Below the pieces are notes generated by a model. The model saw only the letters and a list, made by a program, of their open reading frames with translations, did not search any database and was not told the DNA's origin. A stretch of 64,000 nt of DNA. Source: Gammaproteobacteria bacterium (lineage in GTDB: Bacteria; Pseudomonadota; Gammaproteobacteria; Thiohalomonadales; Thiohalomonadaceae). The stretch is taken from positions 1 to 64,000 of the forward strand of contig JALOAT010000001.1 of the NCBI GenBank assembly GCA_023228645.1. The letters are read 5' to 3'. Every line of letters begins with the position of its first letter. Position 1 is the first letter of the stretch. Of this stretch, positions 57,051 to 64,000 are shown piece after piece. The translations under genes and the position numbers were made by a program.

Positions 57051-58688
57051 GTGGAAGATCGTCGTCTAGGTAGACTGATAGATGAGGACACCCCTCAATT
57101 AAACCGAGTATTAGCAGATGGTGTTGCTACAACTCAATTAAAGCGTGTTGTTGAAGGTTTAGATTTTATTTGGAGAAGTGCTTCAGATAGTTTTGTTCCA
57201 GGTTTGACGTATCATGGTATTCGTCATTGCAATCCTAGAGAAATCTATCAGAAAATGACAGCGAGTCGTAAGAACAGCCGACGAGTTTACGAGACGAGTC
57301 GGTCTAATGTATTCATGGTAAAGATTTTGCTTAAGTACGAAGGAAATCCATTACCTGATTACTATCTCTGGTTACCTGCACCAGAGGACGGCGGCTATAT
57401 CGATTTACGTGGATCACGCTTTGTCTTATCTCCTATTCTAAACGACATTGTGTTCTCCCCAGCCAATGAAAACACAATCTTTGTACGTTTACCTCGAACA
57501 AGGATTAACTTCGAACGACTCCATCATGTCTTTGCACATAACGAAGCATGTGGGTCTAACGAGTTAAACGATAAAGAGATTGTACAAGTCACGCATGGCA
57601 AAATCCATCAAAGTAAAGACTCACCGCATATCAGAGCTAAAACTACACTCATGCATTACCTATTAGGTAGGTATGGGTTTGATAATACGTTTCTGAAGCA
57701 TGTAGGCTTTATACCTGAAATTGGGTATGAGGATATCAATATCGATAGGTATCCTCCTAGTGATTGGGTTATTTGTGCGTCGTCTGGTAATAGGCCAAAG
57801 GCTTGTAATAAGAACACGTACAGACCTTCTAAACTACGACTAGCTATTCCTAAGGATAAATGGAGCCAATCTGTAAAGAATATGGTTGCTGGCTTTTATT
57901 ATATCGTTGATCATGCGCCTGAAAGGGTAAATTATCAATGGATTAAATACGAGCGTCCTGAAAGGCTTTGGCGTATCCTATTAGGTTTAATGACATATCA
58001 AGCAGGTAGAAACGAAGAGATTATTGATGAGAAGATTGTAGATCATTATCGCTCACTTAATCATTACGTTGATACTCAAGCAAAGTTAAAACTACAAAGT
58101 ATTGGTTTAGGTTATATTGAAGACTTCTATGAGTTGTTATGGTACATCATGGAAAATATTAACCAAATGCTTCTAGACTCTTCTCGTACATTAAACAGCA
58201 TGTATGGTAAAGAGTTAAACGTAGTTGACTTTGTGATGCAGGATATTAATAACGCTATCTTTCTTTCTGTCTTTGATTTAACTCAACGTCTTAGTACGAA
58301 GAAAATCCTAACAGAAAAAGATGTCGTTGCGATCTTTAATCGATATCTCAAAACTGATCTTATCTTCGGTATTAACAAACCCTCACACGGCGAAGTTACA
58401 ACCCAAGCTATTCCGAATGATAATAAAGCATTGAGATTGACAACATTACTCGTACCTCAGTCAGCGAATGATTCAAAACGAAATAAGAAGTTAAATCTAC
58501 TTGACCCAGCGATTCGCTATCATCCTAGTATCTCTGAGGTCGGAGGTTATACAGTCCTACCAAAATCTAGTCCTGACGGTAGGCGTCGTTTGAATACTTG
58601 TGTGCAAATCGATGAGAACTACAAGATTGTTCGTAATGAGCGGTTTGTAGAGCTTCTTGATACAATCACAGAGCTGACACAGAAGTGA
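57051..58688 (+). CDS. Large hypothetical structural-type protein
   Basis: 545 residues from GTG (GGAGAACTCTTC upstream). Soluble, mixed, begins EDRRLGRLIDEDTPQLN. Contains WRILLGLMTYQAGRNEEIIDE. No known family; 26 bases before the next large gene. Confidence 0.72.
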   Translation: MEDRRLGRLIDEDTPQLNRVLADGVATTQLKRVVEGLDFIWRSASDSFVPGLTYHGIRHCNPREIYQKMTASRKNSRRVYETSRSNVFMVKILLKYEGNPLPDYYLWLPAPEDGGYIDLRGSRFVLSPILNDIVFSPANENTIFVRLPRTRINFERLHHVFAHNEACGSNELNDKEIVQVTHGKIHQSKDSPHIRAKTTLMHYLLGRYGFDNTFLKHVGFIPEIGYEDINIDRYPPSDWVICASSGNRPKACNKNTYRPSKLRLAIPKDKWSQSVKNMVAGFYYIVDHAPERVNYQWIKYERPERLWRILLGLMTYQAGRNEEIIDEKIVDHYRSLNHYVDTQAKLKLQSIGLGYIEDFYELLWYIMENINQMLLDSSRTLNSMYGKELNVVDFVMQDINNAIFLSVFDLTQRLSTKKILTEKDVVAIFNRYLKTDLIFGINKPSHGEVTTQAIPNDNKALRLTTLLVPQSANDSKRNKKLNLLDPAIRYHPSISEVGGYTVLPKSSPDGRRRLNTCVQIDENYKIVRNERFVELLDTITELTQK

Positions 58689-58714
58689 TAAACAAATAAG
58701 GAAATTTCCCAACC

Positions 58715-60988
58715 ATGTCTGGATTTCATAGTAGTCCGAATTACTTGTCAGCTTTCCCGAAGGGTTATAACCCAAATAACCCCCCACCCTTTAATGTAAC
58801 TGTTCAATATGTCCCTGAATTGACGCAGTTATATGGATATCTTGCAGGTTCTTTGGTTCAGGAAATTGAAAATCGAAGAGCAGAGAATATTCCACGCACG
58901 TTCATGTTCAATAAGATGGCTTATAATGGCTATATGAACGATGACTTTCGTGATCTTCTCATGCAAGCTATTCGAATTTGTTTGGTTAAGCGCTTTTGTC
59001 GAAATGAAAGTGATTGGTACGTCATTGTAGATTCTGCTGCGAAAGAAACAATTAATGTCGTTTTAGCAGCAATGGTTCTTACTAACATGACGTTAAGGAG
59101 TATGTATCAGCCTGAGCCTCACTTGATGTCTAGTTTTCAAAACGCATTTAGCCTTTTAGAAACCAATGAGCGAGAAGCTGAATTTGTTATTCAGTCAATC
59201 AATGCTCAGAATATGCATAACCAACACAACCCAACTATGATGGGAATGCATAATCCTAATACGACACCCATGACACCCATGACACACGGATATAACCCAA
59301 CAGGAGCAGGTATGATGAACTCTCCCTATCAAGCAATGAACGAACCTATTGTAGAGACTCCAGAGTTCGGTCGCATTCCTCTTTCGATGTATAATCGACT
59401 GGTTGCTGAACGAGAGCAACTTCGTCGTCAACAGATGTATAGTCCACAACCACACCAAGCCATGCACAGCCATAGCCAAGGTGGGATGATGAATCACCAA
59501 CCCCAACAAAATAACCGTAATCCCTTGTTATCTGAGAACGTTCAGCGTCAATTAGTTCGTGCTCCTAATATGGGCATGGGATCAAATGTGATTAATTCAT
59601 CTGTTCCTTCAGATATGATTAGTCAGTGGGGTGTTGTTGGACATGAGGTGGATGAACATGAAATCTCTCCTCAATCAAGCAATATTCAGCGAGTAGAACC
59701 TGTAACTAATAACTTACGACAGGAAAATACTATGACTACACAAGCAACTACAATTACGTCAGTTCGGAATGGGGTTGAATACTTCGGAGAGAAACCAGTC
59801 TTTCGCTCAACAGAAGACCCTGATCACTTCTACTGCGAGTTTGACGGAACGCTAGTCGTTTTGTTTACTCCTGAATATCCTGGTATTCCAGCAAATAATC
59901 CAGGGAAGAATAAACGAATTTACAAAATCAATAACGTCACAGGTAAGGCTGTCGTTACCCTCATTGACTTAACGGAGCAGGAGAAGATGGATATTGCTCG
60001 ACATCGTATCTTAATGAACGAAGAAGAAGCACAGCGTCGTTTGAATGCATTGAAGATGGCTGTTGCTTCTCCCATGGTTCATTTGGACGATTGCATTAAA
60101 GAAAGGGAAGTTGAATCCGCCTCCTCTGATGAAGTAAGTATTACTGAGGAAGTCATTGAACTACCTGACTATACTCACGTCGTAAAAGAAGACTTATCTA
60201 CTATTGAAGATACGTCTCGCTTTCATGAAACGCAACGTATTCAAATTGCTTCTGAAGTCGATGAACCATCGGCCTTCACTACGGTAAGTAATCAAGTAAC
60301 CATTCTACCTGAACTGACTTTTGAAGGTGTTGGTGGTGAAGTAATTAACCGGTTACGTAATGCGCGGTCATTTAAGGCTGTTAGTGACGTTTTTAGCTCA
60401 GTACGTAGTTCAACTGACAGTGAAGACGATGATATCGCTGTAGACGCTTATAAACGCCTTATTGACAAACTAGAAGCTATGTTTGTTAAAGCAGTTAATG
60501 AACGTCTCCAAATTCAGATCGGTATTGACGTAACTGTTACTGACTGGCATACTGCTTATACGCCTTTGTTAAAAGGTCTGGAAGAGCATTATGGAGCTTT
60601 TACTGCTGAAATCTTCTTACGAGACGAAGCTAGTTTTATCAAAGGCGTCTTTAATGAAGTTACAGAAGAGATTATTCTTTCTGTTAAATCATTATTGAAT
60701 GATAAAGTAGAGATGGATGGTGTAGTTATTATCCCAGAACTCTCTTCTATCACAACCATCAAAGCAAAGATGAATGATCTTGATCTTGACTTTGATTCCT
60801 CCAACTCAGTTATGATTAATAGGAAGACACATCCCGTTCTACATGACTTAACTTCTACGATTCTCGATTACCGAACAGGTAATGGTGAGAAAGTGCTGCG
60901 AAATATTATTCGCACTCAAGATAATATGGAGTTCTCCATCCATAAAGGTCTTTGGAATTCATCCACTGTTTTCTTAAAGAAACTTTAA
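58715..60988 (+). CDS. Large protein with Met/His/Pro/Gln-rich linker
   Basis: 757 residues. Residues about 165-275 are low-complexity and rich in M, H, P, Q and N (MHNPNTTPMTPM, QPHQAMHSHSQGGMM), dividing an N-terminal domain from a long C-terminal one. May be a virion or structural linker protein. AAGGAAATTTCCCAACC site. Unknown family. Confidence 0.72.
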   Translation: MSGFHSSPNYLSAFPKGYNPNNPPPFNVTVQYVPELTQLYGYLAGSLVQEIENRRAENIPRTFMFNKMAYNGYMNDDFRDLLMQAIRICLVKRFCRNESDWYVIVDSAAKETINVVLAAMVLTNMTLRSMYQPEPHLMSSFQNAFSLLETNEREAEFVIQSINAQNMHNQHNPTMMGMHNPNTTPMTPMTHGYNPTGAGMMNSPYQAMNEPIVETPEFGRIPLSMYNRLVAEREQLRRQQMYSPQPHQAMHSHSQGGMMNHQPQQNNRNPLLSENVQRQLVRAPNMGMGSNVINSSVPSDMISQWGVVGHEVDEHEISPQSSNIQRVEPVTNNLRQENTMTTQATTITSVRNGVEYFGEKPVFRSTEDPDHFYCEFDGTLVVLFTPEYPGIPANNPGKNKRIYKINNVTGKAVVTLIDLTEQEKMDIARHRILMNEEEAQRRLNALKMAVASPMVHLDDCIKEREVESASSDEVSITEEVIELPDYTHVVKEDLSTIEDTSRFHETQRIQIASEVDEPSAFTTVSNQVTILPELTFEGVGGEVINRLRNARSFKAVSDVFSSVRSSTDSEDDDIAVDAYKRLIDKLEAMFVKAVNERLQIQIGIDVTVTDWHTAYTPLLKGLEEHYGAFTAEIFLRDEASFIKGVFNEVTEEIILSVKSLLNDKVEMDGVVIIPELSSITTIKAKMNDLDLDFDSSNSVMINRKTHPVLHDLTSTILDYRTGNGEKVLRNIIRTQDNMEFSIHKGLWNSSTVFLKKL

Positions 60989-61012
60989 AACTTTCCCCTT
61001 AAAATAAGGCAA

Positions 61013-61064
61013 GGCATTCTTTACCTAAGTTACAGCCTAAGTTACAAGGATGCCGTCTTTTTCA
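61013..61064 (+). terminator. Terminator with tandem 12-base repeat in the loop
   Basis: GGCAT (61013) pairs with ATGCC (61050), loop holds CCTAAGTTACAG and CCTAAGTTACAA in tandem, then GTCTTTTTC. Confidence 0.6.
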
Positions 61065-61099
61065 TTTATTAATCATTCTTATTTTATTCCTTAGTAATT

Positions 61100-61279
61100 A
61101 TGAGCTTCTCTAATAGTGCAATGGCGCAAGCCTTTGAAAAATCCGGCATCGTTAAACTCAAAGACGAAACGGCATACAACCTAAATGCTACTCTCTCCGC
61201 TACTCATGACGAAAAGAGAGCAGCTTTTAATAGTAAGCAGCAGTCTAAAACACACAACAAAAAAGCAGTAACTAAATAA
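61100..61279 (+). CDS. Small hypothetical protein (59 aa)
   Basis: ATG 61100, product MSFSNSAMAQAFEKSGIVKL then a basic Lys/His tail (KTHNKKAVTK). No clear site. Short tail possibly nucleic-acid binding; C-rich codons like the structural genes. Confidence 0.6.
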   Translation: MSFSNSAMAQAFEKSGIVKLKDETAYNLNATLSATHDEKRAAFNSKQQSKTHNKKAVTK

Positions 61280-61306
61280 TCTTCCTATATAGAGGAATTT
61301 TCACTC

Positions 61307-61600
61307 ATGTCGCAAATCAAAGATATCGAAATTAGTATTTCTGGTGGTAACAATGCAGTTCGTGAAGCAGTCGCTGACGAAGTCGGTCGTGCTTTGGATT
61401 TATCTGGATTCAGTAATATCTCGAATATTGATATCGATGCTTCAGAGCAATCAGATTCTCTTTCTTTGTTAGAGAGGGCGACGAATCGATATCCTGATCT
61501 ACTGGCTACATCGATCACTATCACTACGATCTCTGACCCGAGTGAAGTGGAGGAAGAAGTAACTGAGGTTGAAGAAGAACCTGAGTTCGAGGAAGGTTAA
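61307..61600 (+). CDS. Hypothetical protein (97 aa)
   Basis: Acidic, starts MSQIKDIEISISGGNNAVRE, tail EEEVTEVEEEPEFEEG. Weak site (TATAGAGGAATTTTCACTC has GAGGA). Unknown. Confidence 0.68.
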   Translation: MSQIKDIEISISGGNNAVREAVADEVGRALDLSGFSNISNIDIDASEQSDSLSLLERATNRYPDLLATSITITTISDPSEVEEEVTEVEEEPEFEEG

Positions 61601-61608
61601 GATATAAA

Positions 61609-61640
61609 ATTAGGAGTTCTTCGGAACTCCTAATTATGCC
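61609..61640 (+). terminator. UUCG-type terminator ATTAGGAGTT/AACTCCTAAT
   Basis: 10-bp stem closed by CTTCGG tetraloop; TTATGCC and a T11 run follow. Confidence 0.9.
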
Positions 61641-61674
61641 TCTATTTTTTTTTTTATTATAACAGAGTAGAATG

Positions 61675-61756
61675 TAATCTAGAATTAATCAATTACATAT
61701 AACTAGTTTGAATAGAAGTTTTATACTTCGTTGAGTATTTTAACTCAAAGGAAAAA
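61675..61756 (+). promoter_or_regulatory. Phage promoter motif with conserved leader (full form)
   Basis: TCTAGAATTAATC, ACATATAACTA (61695-61705), TGAATAGAAG and GTATTTTAACTCAAAGGA; the leader repeats that at 27527-27575. Confidence 0.65.
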
Positions 61757-61794
61757 TCATCATTCCCTCTTATTTAATCATTAGGATATTTATC

Positions 61795-62106
61795 ATGAAC
61801 AACATTCACATCATCGTATTCTGCACACTGGTACTTGTCTCCATTCCTTTCTACTTCACTAAAACTTCGTTCTCTTTGATGAAGTGGTTGACGGCAGAAG
61901 CTGCTGATAATCCCAAAAAGTATTTTATCAAACAAATACTTGTGATCTTTGTTTCAATTACTGCAATGGTAATTGCTGCGATCTTCTCCCCCTATGCAAC
62001 AATCCTTTATGTGATCTTGGGATCTATTATTGAATTCTTACCTGCACGTAAAGCTCAACAAGCTAAGATCCGTGATAGGGTGGTCGAAGATATTCTTCAG
62101 CAATAA
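61795..62106 (+). CDS. Integral membrane protein (103 aa)
   Basis: Three hydrophobic segments: HIIVFCTLVLVSIPFYF (about 4-21), QILVIFVSITAMVIAAIF (about 46-64), ATILYVILGSIIEFL (about 68-82), and a basic C-terminus. Two or three membrane spans; orientation not set. Preceded by ATTAGGATATTTATC. Function unknown; holin is possible. Confidence 0.72.
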   Translation: MNNIHIIVFCTLVLVSIPFYFTKTSFSLMKWLTAEAADNPKKYFIKQILVIFVSITAMVIAAIFSPYATILYVILGSIIEFLPARKAQQAKIRDRVVEDILQQ

Positions 62107-62116
62107 GTAGATGAAG

Positions 62117-62150
62117 GAATTAGGATTTCATAAAAAAGGATTCTAATTCC
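62117..62150 (+). terminator. Hairpin GGAATTAG/CTAATTCC
   Basis: 8-bp stem with an 18-base loop, no T run but T/C-rich 3' end; probable 3' end of the membrane protein gene. Confidence 0.5.
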
Positions 62151-62177
62151 TCTCTCTCTTTCTATTAGTTATTTCTG

Positions 62178-62208
62178 TATTCTAGATTATTTCAGAAACA
62201 TATAACTA
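62178..62208 (+). promoter_or_regulatory. Phage promoter motif (full form)
   Basis: TATTCTAGATTATTTCAG, ACATATAACTA (62198-62208), TGAATAG downstream; nearly identical to 15531-15563. Confidence 0.65.
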
Positions 62209-62257
62209 ATTTGAATAGTAATACTAATACATCATTTCAAGTACAAAGGAATCTATC

Positions 62258-62461
62258 ATGAACACGAAAACGAAAAGCATCTTGACCGACCTCGCCATTG
62301 GTGGTGGTATTATTGCAGCGGGTTGTGCAGCAGTGAAAGTGGTAGGAGAAGATTCTACTTCAAGTTTTCTCAAGAAAGCTGTTGCTTACGCCATTTTCTC
62401 TGCGGGTGTGTATCGCGTAACATCCACCATTGTCGAAGCAGCAAATCCGTTCGATATCTAA
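62258..62461 (+). CDS. Small membrane-associated protein (67 aa)
   Basis: N-terminal LysThr-rich part, Gly/Ala-rich membrane segment (LAIGGGIIAAGCAAVKVV) and a second hydrophobic part near 48-63. Similar size and architecture to the 15854 product; both follow the same full-form promoter type. AAAGGAATCTATC site. C-rich codons. Confidence 0.68.
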   Translation: MNTKTKSILTDLAIGGGIIAAGCAAVKVVGEDSTSSFLKKAVAYAIFSAGVYRVTSTIVEAANPFDI

Positions 62462-62467
62462 AACACT

Positions 62468-62497
62468 AAAAGGAGTCCCTTAATCAGGACTCCTTTT
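62468..62497 (+). terminator. AAAAGGAGTCC/GGACTCCTTTT terminator
   Basis: 11-bp stem, CTTAATCA loop, 7 bases after the small membrane gene. Confidence 0.85.
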
Positions 62498-62542
62498 ACT
62501 ACCTTTCTTTTTTTTTCTTTTTGTTGTAGTAAAAAGTAAGGC

Positions 62543-62575
62543 ATAAATAGAGGACCAAATAGATCCTCTATTTAT
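62543..62575 (-). terminator. ATAAATAGAGGA/TCCTCTATTTAT hairpin
   Basis: 12-bp stem, just past the end of the leftward portal-like gene; acts in its direction. Confidence 0.7.
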
Positions 62576-62583
62576 AGTGCTAC

Positions 62584-64000
62584 TTAAAACCCTGAATCTG
62601 TTTCATTAGGTTGGTCTGGGATTTCTTCTATTTCTTCTATTTCTTCAATATCAGGAGGACTTTCTACTTCACTGATATTCTCATCAATATCGAAATCAAA
62701 CGAATCATCACTACTCGATGAAGAATCTTCATCGTCTTCTTCATAAGAGCTAGTATAATTAGTATCACCCATATCCAGTCTTTCTTTTGCTTTCTCTAAC
62801 TTCTTCTTCATCCTCACATTATCAGCAACGTGTTTGACAAAGGCTGCTAGAGTGTTATGAGCAATAAGATCTTGTTCAGCAAAGAGAGAAGCAAATTCTG
62901 AATCATTAAATTTATCAGTAAAGAAACCAACAAGATCAGTCATAATACCTGCATCACTCATTGCCTTACGCATTAAGAATGCTTTAACTGTATCTCTAGC
63001 TTTATCTGCAAATCCTTCAGCAATATCACCAAAGACTTCAGAATCAAACATCGCATCAGTAAAGTGGTATTCTACGACTTTATCTACTAATGTCTCTAAA
63101 GCTTCGATCTCATTAATCTGATTTTCAATACGTACGTTTTTAGGACGAGGTAATTCAAAGAGTAAGCTATCGATAAAATCTTTACTCACTAATTCGATAA
63201 TCATTTTCTTAACATTAGGATTATCCTTAGCACTCTTCTCTAATTCCTTAGTTAACTCAATAGCATTAAAGTTCTTAGCGATCGTATTAACAACAGACTC
63301 ATAGACGTTTTGACTGTAGACACACATCTTTCTACAATGATCAGAGAGTTGAGGATTGAATTTATCCTGATAGAGAATAACTCGTTTAGCGAAGAGAATA
63401 TTATTACTAACAATAGTTGTAGCATGATCTGGTTGGTGAATATTATCAACTTGTTCAGGAGTTAAGCCAAATGACTTAGCGATATATTTCTCTAAATCCT
63501 CCATTAAATCAGCATCAGGTTTAACATAATTCATACCTTCTTGCCGCATCTGAATAGTGGTATCAGGTAATCCAGAATGTCCAGACCAAGCAAAACGAAT
63601 ACCTGCTTTAGCTAACCATTCAGTAATATCACTTGGGTTTTGAACTCCAATAGGCATCGACTCTTGGCGAGTCGTAGCGATCATATTGTAAATCAGTTCT
63701 TGTGTTTTAACTGGATCAGGATCTCTTGGATCAAGCACTACATCAATAACAGTTTCACCAATAGAATTCCTAATACTTGCTTTCACATTAGCCATCATGA
63801 CAATAGCACGAATAGAAGAGAGTACTTTGATCTTATCTAGAATGGATCTACCTACTCCAGCATTATTGTAATCGAAAGCAAAATAAGTGAAGAGTTCTTT
63901 TGGAACCCAAAGCGCTTGAGTTAAGTTACCTGCTAAGTGTCTAATTAACATGATTCGATAAATCTCTTGGTTAGTAGAGATCTTTGCAATAGAACCATGA
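62584..64000 (-). CDS. Probable portal vertex protein (5' end beyond window)
   Basis: 471 residues visible; the frame runs open past the window edge (HGSIAKISTNQEIYRIM precedes the in-window ATG at 63951), so the gene starts upstream. The part PKELFTYFAFDYNNAGVGRS, DVVLDPRDPDPVKTQELIYN and LPDTTIQMRQEGMNYVKPDA fits a portal wing and stem in a large tailed phage. The C-terminus is a long acidic Ser/Glu/Asp-rich tail (EIEEIEEIEEIPDQ). Assignment as portal is moderate; another large virion protein is possible. Confidence 0.55.
   Translation of the reverse strand, partial: HGSIAKISTNQEIYRIMLIRHLAGNLTQALWVPKELFTYFAFDYNNAGVGRSILDKIKVLSSIRAIVMMANVKASIRNSIGETVIDVVLDPRDPDPVKTQELIYNMIATTRQESMPIGVQNPSDITEWLAKAGIRFAWSGHSGLPDTTIQMRQEGMNYVKPDADLMEDLEKYIAKSFGLTPEQVDNIHQPDHATTIVSNNILFAKRVILYQDKFNPQLSDHCRKMCVYSQNVYESVVNTIAKNFNAIELTKELEKSAKDNPNVKKMIIELVSKDFIDSLLFELPRPKNVRIENQINEIEALETLVDKVVEYHFTDAMFDSEVFGDIAEGFADKARDTVKAFLMRKAMSDAGIMTDLVGFFTDKFNDSEFASLFAEQDLIAHNTLAAFVKHVADNVRMKKKLEKAKERLDMGDTNYTSSYEEDDEDSSSSSDDSFDFDIDENISEVESPPDIEEIEEIEEIPDQPNETDSGF

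Noticed and set aside
1..64000. CRISPR arrays, diversity-generating retroelement or transposase
   Set aside because: No regularly spaced direct repeats of CRISPR type, no reverse transcriptase and no transposase or IS end were seen.

Overview
The window is part of the genome of a large (jumbo-class) tailed phage of a Gram-negative, probably gammaproteobacterial, host. Evidence: a capsid-like and a portal-like protein, tail fibre genes, a SleB-type lysozyme-like hydrolase, a phage-size set of DNA-precursor enzymes, two intein-split enzymes, tRNA genes, and many small, tightly packed AT-rich ORFs of unknown function. A lipoprotein with a lipobox points to a Gram-negative host. The exact phage and host cannot be named from sequence alone.

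Layout. 1-2327: end of a collagen-like tail fibre gene, a DUF4376 tail-fibre-associated protein and one unknown gene. 2826-5454: small membrane proteins, a NADAR enzyme and unknowns. 5658-11046: class I ribonucleotide reductase (NrdA with an intein, NrdB), dihydrofolate reductase and glutaredoxin. 11155-17961: unknown proteins, a cell-wall hydrolase, several microprotein genes and a structured-RNA/AT-repeat interval at 16981-17530. 18509-26693: PhoH ATPase, HD phosphohydrolase, dCTP deaminase-like protein, DUF1353 protein, RlmN/Cfr-like radical SAM enzyme, DHH phosphoesterase. 26754-42145: a long accessory region of small unknown genes that also carries LamG and other adhesin-like modules. 42283-42638: RNA cluster (tRNA-Met-like CAU, a strange tRNA-like RNA with an Arg UCU anticodon loop, a third structured RNA). 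42695-47720: Kelch protein, deaminase, ClpP protease, HTH protein. 47819-52316 (minus strand): SNF2-type helicase with an intein and a DnaB-like helicase. 52492-64000: structural block with the probable major capsid protein, large virion-like proteins and, on the minus strand, a portal-like protein running off the window.

Transcription is organised in short units. About 20 units begin at a repeated AT-rich motif (core ACATATAACTA or ACATATCACTA, often with TCTAGA upstream and TGAATAG downstream), which I read as a phage-specific promoter. They end at a recurrent hairpin of the type GGCATAAATAGGGAGTCC...GGACTCCCTATTTATGCC. Most genes have AAGGA/GGAG ribosome binding sites. The capsid gene and a few short genes use C-ending, G+C-richer codons, as expected of highly expressed genes.

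Most unusual: two adhesin-like genes with a shared MSKEL start carry homopolymer tracts near codons 11-16. One (C10, Kelch gene at 42695) is in frame. The other (G6, gene at 33306) is out of frame by one base, so a G7 variant would restore about 215 further codons. This looks like ON/OFF phase variation of phage-encoded surface proteins. Other points of interest are the D-arm-less tRNA-like RNA, an Ala-1 intein in a helicase Walker A motif, an RNR intein directly before the radical cysteine, a NADAR (possible anti-DarT) enzyme and an RlmN/Cfr-like enzyme.
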